Shown: one piece after another, positions 1-8,260 of the stretch
Layout: the number at the start of each line of letters is the position of its first letter
How positions within the stretch are numbered: position 1 is the first letter of the stretch
Assembly (NCBI RefSeq): GCF_017833415.1
Contig: NZ_JAFICC010000017.1
Span: 51,174 to 115,173 of the forward strand
DNA: 64,000 nt
Origin: Flavobacterium sp. 1355
GTDB lineage: Bacteria > Bacteroidota > Bacteroidia > Flavobacteriales > Flavobacteriaceae
Direction of reading: 5' to 3'
Translations under genes and position numbers: made by a program
Notes under the pieces: generated by a model
Databases searched by the model: none
Told to the model about the DNA's origin: nothing
Seen by the model: the letters and a program-made list of their open reading frames with translations, nothing else

Positions 1-1
1 A

Positions 2-3000
2 ATGTTTGCGTTGTCTCTCCATTCGAGTGCGCAGACAAAAGTTACCGGGACGGTATCAGATGCAAATGGTCCAATTCCGGGAGCTAATATAAATTTAAAG
101 GGAACAAAGAATGGAGTAAGTACAGGTTTTGATGGTACTTATACTATCAATGTACCTTCCAATGGTGTTCTTATTTTCAGTTTTATAGGTTTAAGAAACA
201 AGGAAATAGCGGTCAACGGTCAAACTCAAATTAATGTAACCCTTGAAGAAGATTCCGCTCAATTAAAAGAAGTGGTTGTTATCGGATATGGAACACAAAG
301 AAAAGAAGCCGTTACCGGATCTGTAGCGTCTATTGGCGGAAAAGAACTAAACGAAGTTCAGGCTGCGAACGTTACACAGGCGCTGCAGGGCAGGCTGGCA
401 GGTGTAGAGTTATTGCAGACCTCTTCAAAACCAGGAGCTGCCATGCAAATCCGTATACGTGGAACAAGATCTCTAACCGGAGAAAATGATCCGCTGATTG
501 TACTGGACGGAGTTCCGTTTGGTGGTAAAATAGGCGATATTAATCCTGTTGACATTAAATCTGTTGATGTTTTAAAAGATGCCTCTGCAACTGCTATTTA
601 TGGTTCACGTGGAGCAAATGGAGTAATATTAATTACAAGTAATAAAGGACGCAAAAACCAGAAAGCTACATTTAATTATAATGGATTTAGTGGTATCAAA
701 CAAGTTTTTGGTCAATATGATATGATGGATGGCGCTAAGTTTGGGGCACTTCGTGACTACTCAACTTTATACACTGATGGGTTGGATGAATCAAGAGACA
801 CAAACACTAACTGGCAGGATTCACTTTATGGTGCTGGAGAAATGGTTAGTCATGATGTAACTGTTACTGGTGGTACTGAGCGTGGTGCATACAACGCAGG
901 TTTAGGTTATTATAAAGAAGAATCTGTTTTACCGGGTCAAAGTTATGAACGTTTCAGCCTTAGGGCAGGTTTAGATCAACAGATTGGAAATTATTTCCGT
1001 ATTGGATTTAATACCAATAGTAATTATGTTGTTACAAATGGAGATAACATTGGTACAGGTACTGCTTTGTCTACTTCTCCTTTGGCAAATCCATATAATG
1101 AAGATGGTTCTTTGAAAAGAACAGTTAGAATGGCAGCTGATGAAAACTGGGTGTATACAAGAGAGACTATCAATAATCTGGGAGAAGCTTATGTTAACTT
1201 AGACAGAGCATATAGTAGTTACAATAACATTTTTGCTGAGGTGAAAATACCTGGAGTAGATGGTCTGAAATATCGTATGAATACAGGATTAAATTTCCGT
1301 GTGGCTAATAACGGTTATTACGAAGGAAAAGGAGTATTTGATGTAAATGCCGCTACATTATCAGAAGCAGCTATTAGAAATGATATGTCCACCCAATGGC
1401 TTATTGAGAATTTGATAACCTATGACAAAACTTTTGCAGACAAACATACTATAAACGTTGTTGGATTATATTCGAATGAACAATATACGAGTAATACTTC
1501 AAGAATAACAAGAAAAGGAATTACTTCAGATGCCTTTCAGTTTTACAATATGGCCAACAGTGAAGAACCAATAATTATTACGCCGTCAGAACAAGACTAT
1601 ACACAATGGGGGCTGACTTCTTACATGGCAAGGGCAATGTATTCTTATGATAATAAATATTTTGTTTCAGGAACAATTCGTTCAGATGGTTCATCCAGAT
1701 TGGCTAAAGGAAATAAATGGTTTACTTATCCGGCTGTGTCTGTAGGATGGACAGTTTCAAATGAGTCATTTATGAAAAAACTTTCCTGGATTAATTTAAT
1801 GAAACTTCGTGCAGGATATGGTAGAACTTCCAATCAGGCAGTTACCCCATATTCTACTTTAGGAGCTTTAACAACCAGACCATACAACTTTGGAAGTACA
1901 AATTTAACCGGAGTATATTTTACAGATGCACCTAATGCAGACTTGGGATGGGAGTTTTCTACAACCTGGAATTATGGATTAGATTTTGGATTCTTTAATA
2001 ATCGTTTATCAGGTACAATTGAATATTATCAAACACATACAGAAGGTGTTCTGCAAAAAGTAGCCTTGCCTGTAACATCTGGTATAAACTCATTTACCGG
2101 AAACATTGGTGAAACCGAAAATAAAGGTTATGAAATCTCTTTAAACGGAGTTATTCTGGATAATCCAAAAGGCTTAAGCTGGTCTGTTGGTGTTAACTTA
2201 TATGCCAACAATAATAAACTGGTTAAACTGGCTTCAGGAGCTCAAAGAGATGAGAGTAACTCTTGGTTTGTAGGGCATAATATCAACTCTATTTATGATT
2301 ACGAAAAAGTTGGACTTTGGCAGGAAGGTGATCCTTACATGTCTATATATGAACCTGGACCTGCAGGAATTAATCAGCAGGGAACTGTAGTAGGGTCTAT
2401 TAAAGTAAAATATACCGGAGAGTACAACCCAGATGGCTCACCAACACGTGCAATTAATGGAAGCGACAGACAAATAATAGATACCGACCCGGATTTTCAG
2501 GGAGGTTTTAATACTAATTTGACTTATAAAGGTTTTGATTTTTCTGCAGTTGGTGCATTTAAAAGCGGAGGTGTATTAGTGAGTACGCTTTATGGAGGCA
2601 ATAGTTATCTTAACCTTCTTAACGGACGTAGAAGTAACGTCGATGTAGATTACTGGACACCAGATAATAGAGATGCCGAATTCCCTAACCCAAGAGGTAT
2701 CAGAGCAGGTGATAATCCAAAATACATGTCAACAATGGGTTATTTTGACGCATCTTATGTGAAAATCAGAGCATTAACATTGGGGTACACATTGGATAAG
2801 GAATTCATGAGAGATTTAGGAATTGAAAGACTGAGACTTTATTTTACAGCTCAAAATCCTTTTGTATTTTTCTCCCCATACCACAAAATGTCTGGTATGG
2901 ATCCGGAAACAAATTCACTTGGAGATGAAAACCAAGCAGTAACAGGTACTTACCAGAGAAGATTTTTGGTTATTGGAACAAATACTCCTTCAACCCGAAA

Positions 3001-3031
3001 TTATTTATTAGGACTTAATCTAACATTTTAA
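2..3031 (+). CDS. SusC/RagA-type TonB-dependent outer-membrane receptor (5' end cut by window)
   Basis: Imports oligosaccharides across the outer membrane with energy from TonB, working with the SusD lipoprotein encoded next. The visible start (MFALSLHSSAQTK) is only the tail of a signal peptide, so the true start is very likely before base 1. A carboxypeptidase-regulatory-like domain covers about residues 12-90 (KVTGTVSDANGPIPGANI). The plug begins at VVVIGYGTQ near residue 92, and the SusC/RagA signature (VLKDASATAIYGSRGANGV) lies near residues 190-210. The rest, ending in a short aromatic strand (LLGLNLTF), is the 22-strand-type barrel. About 1010 residues is the usual SusC length. The SusD gene follows after 11 bases. 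The pairing is what is seen; the substrate (a hemicellulose fragment) is inferred from the downstream enzymes. Confidence 0.95.
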   Translation: MFALSLHSSAQTKVTGTVSDANGPIPGANINLKGTKNGVSTGFDGTYTINVPSNGVLIFSFIGLRNKEIAVNGQTQINVTLEEDSAQLKEVVVIGYGTQRKEAVTGSVASIGGKELNEVQAANVTQALQGRLAGVELLQTSSKPGAAMQIRIRGTRSLTGENDPLIVLDGVPFGGKIGDINPVDIKSVDVLKDASATAIYGSRGANGVILITSNKGRKNQKATFNYNGFSGIKQVFGQYDMMDGAKFGALRDYSTLYTDGLDESRDTNTNWQDSLYGAGEMVSHDVTVTGGTERGAYNAGLGYYKEESVLPGQSYERFSLRAGLDQQIGNYFRIGFNTNSNYVVTNGDNIGTGTALSTSPLANPYNEDGSLKRTVRMAADENWVYTRETINNLGEAYVNLDRAYSSYNNIFAEVKIPGVDGLKYRMNTGLNFRVANNGYYEGKGVFDVNAATLSEAAIRNDMSTQWLIENLITYDKTFADKHTINVVGLYSNEQYTSNTSRITRKGITSDAFQFYNMANSEEPIIITPSEQDYTQWGLTSYMARAMYSYDNKYFVSGTIRSDGSSRLAKGNKWFTYPAVSVGWTVSNESFMKKLSWINLMKLRAGYGRTSNQAVTPYSTLGALTTRPYNFGSTNLTGVYFTDAPNADLGWEFSTTWNYGLDFGFFNNRLSGTIEYYQTHTEGVLQKVALPVTSGINSFTGNIGETENKGYEISLNGVILDNPKGLSWSVGVNLYANNNKLVKLASGAQRDESNSWFVGHNINSIYDYEKVGLWQEGDPYMSIYEPGPAGINQQGTVVGSIKVKYTGEYNPDGSPTRAINGSDRQIIDTDPDFQGGFNTNLTYKGFDFSAVGAFKSGGVLVSTLYGGNSYLNLLNGRRSNVDVDYWTPDNRDAEFPNPRGIRAGDNPKYMSTMGYFDASYVKIRALTLGYTLDKEFMRDLGIERLRLYFTAQNPFVFFSPYHKMSGMDPETNSLGDENQAVTGTYQRRFLVIGTNTPSTRNYLLGLNLTF

Positions 3032-3042
3032 TCAAGAAAACT

Positions 3043-4986
3043 ATGAAACGATATATTTTAAAAAACTTAATTATAGGATCAGTAGTTTTGTTATCCTTTT
3101 CGGGCTGCTCTGATATTCTGGAAGAGAACCCCCATGATTTTTATGAACCGGACTATTTTAAAACAGAAAGTGGTGTAATTCAGGGATTAACTTCACATTA
3201 TGCTCATTTACGCTGGATTTACGGTCAGGCCTATTATTACAACTCTACTGAAACAGGTACAGATGAATATACATATGGTCAACAAGCCGATGGTAACTTT
3301 AAAGATCATGATTTATCAGGGGTAGGAATCATTAATCCCACTTCAAGCAGAGCAGATGTAGTATGGAATAATTCCTATAATGATATAAACACTGCCAGTG
3401 GAATTATTGAAAATGGGGCAGCAGTGGGAGTAGCAAGTAAATTAATTGCGGAATCTAAATTCTTTAGAGGTTTTGATTATTTTTTACTGGTTCAGAATTT
3501 TGGAGGAGTGCCTTTAGATTTAGGAGCCGGAGAATTAAAATTCAACATTTATCCATCAAGATCTTCCAAGAGAAATACAGTTCCTGAAGTTTACACTAAA
3601 GCTATTTTTCCAGATCTTGTAGCAGCGGTTAATGAATTACCGGATTCTCCAAGATTAACAGGAACAGCAACCAAAACTCTGGCTCGTTTAATATTGGCAA
3701 AAGCTTATCTTACTTATGGATGGTGGCTAGAAAATCCAAATGATATTCCGACATATCCTGATACACCAAGAACAGATCCTGACGGACACGATGCTCAATG
3801 GTATTTTCAAAAAGCCTACGATTTGGCTTTAGATGGTATCAATAATCCTGGGCCATATGCATTGCTACCCTACTATTATGATGTAAATTTAGGATCAAAT
3901 GACCGTCATAAAGAGATGATGCTTTATGCAGACCATACTCAGGCAAGTGAATATTATAATGGAGGAAGCCTTTCATATGGTAGCGGAGGCTCACCGGACA
4001 ATTTTGCAGGCTGGATGGGAACATGGGATTATACCTCTATCAGAAGTAGAAATGCGGCAGGATCTGCAGTTTCCAGCGTTCAGAGAGCAGCAGACCAATT
4101 CTTAGGCCGTCCATGGACAAGAATGGCGCCGCCAATAGGAGTTTTTACAAATACTTTTGCAGATAAAACAAATGACTCCAGATATGACGGGACGTTTACT
4201 TCTGTATATCGTGGCAACTGGAATTTAATAGGAACCGGACAAACCGATGTGGCAACACTTTATAATGCTAATGCATTACCGGTAAAACCAGGAGATGCTA
4301 TTTTGTCTTTCCTTAATGATGAGCCAGCCACACCAATCGATTATACAGGCGGCGGAGGCAGTAATGTTGGTGCCGGAGTTTTGCCGGGCAGAGCCGATTA
4401 TGTAGTTTCTCCACTAGGAATTAGCAGAAGAGTATACCCAGGCTTATGGAAATTGGGACCATACCGTACAGATAACGCAGGTGGATTGGGACAGCCAAAT
4501 GCCGGTAGCACAAGACCTTATCCGGTGGCTAAATTTTCAGAACTTTATTTTGTTGCTGCAGAAGCTGCAGTAAAAGGAGCAACAGGGTCTATGACTGCCA
4601 GAGATCTTATTAATGTAATTCGTGCACGTGCAGGAAAATGGCGTTGGAATAATAATGGAAATGTAGCAAAAACTGCAGATAATAGTGCTTTGTTAACAAG
4701 CGCAACCCCTGCAATAATAGACATTAATTATATTCTGGCAGAACGTTCACGCGAATATTATGGTGAAGGCTACCGCTGGTATGACTTAGTGAGAACTCAA
4801 AAATGGAATGAACTAGCCGGCACATATACAATCGGTGGGCCAAATTTAGGTGATCATACACCACAGGTTATTACAAGAACAATAGAGAAATATCATTATC
4901 TGCGCCCAATTCCACAGGGTCAGATAGACGGTATGGAGATGTCAGCTTCTGAAAAGCAGGCTTACCAGAATCCAGGATACAATTAA
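3043..4986 (+). CDS. SusD/RagB-type starch-binding-like outer-membrane lipoprotein
   Basis: Surface glycan-binding lid of the SusC channel. The leader ends in a lipobox (LLSFSGC, Cys about residue 22), so the protein is a lipoprotein. The N-terminal part has the SusD pattern of helices with the RGFDYFLLVQNFGGVPL motif near residues 140-160. The C-terminal part carries ILAERSREYYGEGYRWYDL and ends in LRPIPQGQIDG...YQNPGYN, typical for SusD C-termini. At 647 residues it is longer than many SusD proteins, with a Gly/Ala-rich stretch near residues 300-340 and 430-450 that may form extra binding loops. It is translationally close to the SusC gene (11 bases) and is followed by a strong terminator, so susCD forms its own transcription unit. 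Confidence 0.95.
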   Translation: MKRYILKNLIIGSVVLLSFSGCSDILEENPHDFYEPDYFKTESGVIQGLTSHYAHLRWIYGQAYYYNSTETGTDEYTYGQQADGNFKDHDLSGVGIINPTSSRADVVWNNSYNDINTASGIIENGAAVGVASKLIAESKFFRGFDYFLLVQNFGGVPLDLGAGELKFNIYPSRSSKRNTVPEVYTKAIFPDLVAAVNELPDSPRLTGTATKTLARLILAKAYLTYGWWLENPNDIPTYPDTPRTDPDGHDAQWYFQKAYDLALDGINNPGPYALLPYYYDVNLGSNDRHKEMMLYADHTQASEYYNGGSLSYGSGGSPDNFAGWMGTWDYTSIRSRNAAGSAVSSVQRAADQFLGRPWTRMAPPIGVFTNTFADKTNDSRYDGTFTSVYRGNWNLIGTGQTDVATLYNANALPVKPGDAILSFLNDEPATPIDYTGGGGSNVGAGVLPGRADYVVSPLGISRRVYPGLWKLGPYRTDNAGGLGQPNAGSTRPYPVAKFSELYFVAAEAAVKGATGSMTARDLINVIRARAGKWRWNNNGNVAKTADNSALLTSATPAIIDINYILAERSREYYGEGYRWYDLVRTQKWNELAGTYTIGGPNLGDHTPQVITRTIEKYHYLRPIPQGQIDGMEMSASEKQAYQNPGYN

Positions 4987-5067
4987 GATATAGCAGATTT
5001 AAATGTAATTATAAGTGTTGATTCTACAAATAAACTTTTATAAGTTGGTTAAGTTTGCTTAAATTGA

Positions 5068-5095
5068 GCCGGGGAAGTAAAATTCCCCGGCTTTT
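5068..5095 (+). terminator. intrinsic terminator after the first susCD pair
   Basis: Perfect 9-bp GC-rich stem: GCCGGGGAA at 5068-5076 pairs with TTCCCCGGC at 5083-5091 around a GTAAAA loop, followed by TTTT. It lies about 80 bases after the SusD stop and separates susCD from the enzyme operon. Confidence 0.85.
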
Positions 5096-5160
5096 AAATT
5101 GTGAATTTAATTGTAAAAATGAATTGATTACCAAAGGCTAACATTGATATGTTGAAATTA

Positions 5161-5197
5161 ATTATTTTAAAATAATCTAACATTTCTTAAGAAATGT
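5161..5197. promoter_or_regulatory. two adjacent perfect palindromes ahead of the enzyme operon (operator candidates)
   Basis: ATTATTTTAAAATAAT at 5161-5176 and ACATTTCTTAAGAAATGT at 5180-5197 are each perfectly self-complementary and sit 22-58 bases before the GH43 start at 5219. Their position between terminator and first enzyme gene makes them candidates for an operator or a 5'-UTR structure. I see no clear TAnnTTTG promoter box nearby. The function is inference only. Confidence 0.4.
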
Positions 5198-5218
5198 CTA
5201 CAAAAAAGAATCTGTAAG

Positions 5219-6946
5219 ATGAAACAAAGACACCTATTATTTTTATTATCCATATCAATACTATTTCTTTTTTCTTTTAAAGGAACAAAGTTTAAAGATT
5301 ATATTACACCAAAACCACCCATTTTTTCGAATGTTGTGTATCAGGGAAACGACAATATTTATAAAAATAATCCCTTAAAACCAGATGAGTTTTATTCTCC
5401 CGTTTTGCAGGGCTGTTATCCCGATCCGGCCATTACCAGAAAAGGCGATGATTATTTTATGGTATGCTCTTCATTTGCTATGTTTCCAGGCGTGCCTATT
5501 TTCCATTCTAAAGATTTAGTGAATTGGACAGACCTTGGAGGCATACTAAATAAAGTCTCAGAATTTAATCCGCACGATACCGGTATAAGCCAGGGTGTAT
5601 ATGCACCGGGAATAACGTATAATCCACACAATGATACTTTCTATATGATTGTAACAGCATTTTCCGGAGGCCTGGGCAATATCATAGTAAAAACAAAAGA
5701 CCCGATGAAAGGCTGGGGAAGCCCGATAAAATTAGGTTTTGACGGAATCGATCCGTGTATCTTTTTTGATGATAACGGAAAAGGCTACATCGTGCACAAT
5801 GACGCTCCCGATAAAGGAAAGCAATTATATGAAGGTCATCGTGTTATAAAAGTTTGGGAATACGATCTCGAAAAAGATGAGGTTATTAAAGGAACGGATA
5901 AAATTATTGTAGATGGGGGAGTAGATCTTTCTAAAAAACCAATCTGGATAGAAGCGCCGCATTTGTATAAAAAAGATGGTCATTATTATTTAATGTGTGC
6001 CGAGGGCGGTACAGGCGGAAATCACAGTGAAGTTATTTTTATCAGTGACAGTCCAAAAGGGCCTTTTAAACCGGCATCAAACAACCCGATTTTAACCCAA
6101 AGGTATTTTCCGCAAAACAGAAAAGACAAAGTAGACTGGGCAGGACATGCCGATTTAGTTCTCGGACCAGATAATAAATATTACGGTGTATTTTTAGGCG
6201 TTCGTCCGAATGATAAAGACCTCGTTAATACAGGACGCGAAACGTTTATGCTTCCGGTAGACTGGTCAGGAACTTTTCCGGTTTTTGAAAACGGATTAGT
6301 GCCTTTAGAACCAAAAATAAAAATGCCAAAAGGCGTTACCGAAAACAAAACAGGCAAAGACGGCTTTTTCCCAAATGGCAATTTCACATTTACCGAGAAT
6401 TTTACTTCAGATAAATTAGATTACCGATGGATCGGATTGAGAGGTCCGCGTGAAAATTTTAGTTCTGTAACCAAAAAAGGACTTCAGATTAATCCTTTCG
6501 AAGTCAATATTAAAGAACTAAAACCTACGTCGACACTTTTTTACAGACAAATGCACAACACATTCTCATTTGCCACAACAATCGACTACAAACCTGCATC
6601 TGAAAAAGATTTGGCAGGAATTACATGCCTGCAAAACGAGCGTTTTAATTATGTTTTTGGCATCACAAAAAAAGGAAAAGACACCTATATTTTATTAGAA
6701 AGAACAGAAAAAGGACAATCGACGATAATAGCAAGTGCTAAAATCGAAGTCAAAAAAAACATACGACTTCAGGTAAAAGCAACCGGAGACAGTTACGAAT
6801 TTAGTTATGCCCTAAACGGTACTGATTTTAAAAATTTAGGAGAACCCGTTTCAGGAGATATTCTGTCAACAAATGTAGCAGGAGGTTTTACAGGAGCATT
6901 GGTAGGATTGTATGCAACGGCTGCAAATGATGCTCAGCCGCAATAA
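5219..6946 (+). CDS. GH43 family beta-xylosidase / alpha-L-arabinofuranosidase
   Basis: Exported glycosidase that removes terminal xylose or arabinose from xylan fragments. The hydrophobic N-terminus (about residues 5-22) acts as signal or anchor. The five-bladed propeller spans about residues 60-370, with the three acidic residues expected of GH43: D69 in CYPDPAI (base), D178 in GIDPCIFFDD (pKa modulator) and E245 in WIEAPHLY (acid). A C-terminal beta-sandwich (about residues 385-570), of the kind attached to xylosidase-type GH43 enzymes, follows. It is the first gene of a nine-gene enzyme operon, with the esterase gene starting 11 bases downstream. Xylosidase versus arabinofuranosidase activity cannot be settled from sequence here. 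Confidence 0.92.
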   Translation: MKQRHLLFLLSISILFLFSFKGTKFKDYITPKPPIFSNVVYQGNDNIYKNNPLKPDEFYSPVLQGCYPDPAITRKGDDYFMVCSSFAMFPGVPIFHSKDLVNWTDLGGILNKVSEFNPHDTGISQGVYAPGITYNPHNDTFYMIVTAFSGGLGNIIVKTKDPMKGWGSPIKLGFDGIDPCIFFDDNGKGYIVHNDAPDKGKQLYEGHRVIKVWEYDLEKDEVIKGTDKIIVDGGVDLSKKPIWIEAPHLYKKDGHYYLMCAEGGTGGNHSEVIFISDSPKGPFKPASNNPILTQRYFPQNRKDKVDWAGHADLVLGPDNKYYGVFLGVRPNDKDLVNTGRETFMLPVDWSGTFPVFENGLVPLEPKIKMPKGVTENKTGKDGFFPNGNFTFTENFTSDKLDYRWIGLRGPRENFSSVTKKGLQINPFEVNIKELKPTSTLFYRQMHNTFSFATTIDYKPASEKDLAGITCLQNERFNYVFGITKKGKDTYILLERTEKGQSTIIASAKIEVKKNIRLQVKATGDSYEFSYALNGTDFKNLGEPVSGDILSTNVAGGFTGALVGLYATAANDAQPQ

Positions 6947-6957
6947 AAAGTAAAAAA

Positions 6958-8181
6958 ATGAAAAAGGAATATTTTAAAAGATTGTTGTTTTTACAGCTCT
7001 TCTTTTTGTTTTTGAGCTGTCAGATATTGGCGCAAAACAAATCAAAAACAGAGAATTGGGTAGGAACCTGGGCAACCGCACAAATGTTGGTAGAACCCAA
7101 TAATATGCCGCCCGCTCCTGGACTTTCAGAAAATACGCTTCGACAAATCATCAGGGTTTCTATTGGAGGAAAACGCATGAGATTACGTTTTTCTAATATC
7201 TTCAGCGATCAGCCAACGGTTTTAAAATCCGTTAGTGTGGCCAATGTTGTCAATGCACCAATCGTTGATGCTAAGACCCAAAAGGAACTCCATTTTAACG
7301 GAAAAATCGACATTACAATCAATCCGGAACAGGACGTTTTTTCAGATGCATTTGATTTTGAATTACAGCCCGGACAGCTTTTAGCGATTACCATCCATTA
7401 CGGAAATTCATCGCAAAAAACCTCAGGACATCCCGGTTCACGAACCACTTCATACATTCTGGAAGGAAATCAAATTCAAAACACAGCTTTTGATGGCGCT
7501 ATAAAAACAGATCACTGGTATTCGATTATGGGATTGGATGTTGTGGCGGATAAAAATGCTTCGAATATCGTTTGTTTGGGAAATTCCATTACAGACGGCC
7601 GAGGCTCCGGAACCAACAAACAAAATCGCTGGACAGATATTTTATCGGCACGATTATCTGCCAATAAAAAAACAGAAAAAATAGGCGTTTTGAATTTAGG
7701 AATTGGAGGGAATTGTGTAGTAAAGGGCGGATTAGGTCCAACGGCCCTGAATCGTTTTGACAGAGATGTACTATCTCAAAAAGGCACAAAATGGCTCGTA
7801 ATTCTAGAAGGCATCAACGACATAGGCGGGATTAAAAATCCGGAAGATGCCCCCCTGAAAGCGCAGGAACTTATTGACGCTTATAAAGTAATGATTACCA
7901 AAGCGCATGCAAAAGGAATTAAAGTCTACGGCTGTACCATTTTGCCATTTGCGAAATCATTTTATGATGCGCCACACAAACAAGAAGCCCGCGATATTGT
8001 AAATGCCTGGATAAGAAACAGCAAAGCGTTTGATGCCGTTATTGATTTTGACAAAGCCATGGTTGCAGAAGAAGGTTCAAAAACAATTTCAGCCAACCTG
8101 CACGACGGCGATTTTTTGCATCCAAACGAAGCAGGTTATGTTAAGATGGGAGAAACAATAGACCTCAATTTATTTAAATAA
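6958..8181 (+). CDS. SGNH/GDSL-family carbohydrate esterase
   Basis: Probable periplasmic deacylase removing acetyl groups from hemicellulose. A signal peptide ends near residue 25 (SCQILAQ). About 160 residues of beta-rich N-terminal domain precede the SGNH hydrolase domain. Block I is GNSITDGRGSG with nucleophile S210; block II has LGIGGN; block III is GINDIGG; block V is DGDFLHPN with D385 and H388 completing the triad. The family contains acetyl-xylan and pectin deacetylases; the xylan-type neighbours favour acetyl-xylan. The gene is 11 bases after the GH43 gene and 79 before the fused esterase. Confidence 0.88.
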   Translation: MKKEYFKRLLFLQLFFLFLSCQILAQNKSKTENWVGTWATAQMLVEPNNMPPAPGLSENTLRQIIRVSIGGKRMRLRFSNIFSDQPTVLKSVSVANVVNAPIVDAKTQKELHFNGKIDITINPEQDVFSDAFDFELQPGQLLAITIHYGNSSQKTSGHPGSRTTSYILEGNQIQNTAFDGAIKTDHWYSIMGLDVVADKNASNIVCLGNSITDGRGSGTNKQNRWTDILSARLSANKKTEKIGVLNLGIGGNCVVKGGLGPTALNRFDRDVLSQKGTKWLVILEGINDIGGIKNPEDAPLKAQELIDAYKVMITKAHAKGIKVYGCTILPFAKSFYDAPHKQEARDIVNAWIRNSKAFDAVIDFDKAMVAEEGSKTISANLHDGDFLHPNEAGYVKMGETIDLNLFK

Positions 8182-8260
8182 TTGCCTTTTCTTTCAAAAG
8201 CTTACCAATTTCAATCCCGGATTTAAATGATTTTTTGATAATAAAAAAATACAGCTAAAA

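Noticed and set aside
5050..5057. TAAGTTTG as promoter of the enzyme operon
   Set aside because: It matches TAnnTTTG but lies upstream of the terminator at 5068-5095 and has no TTG box at suitable distance.
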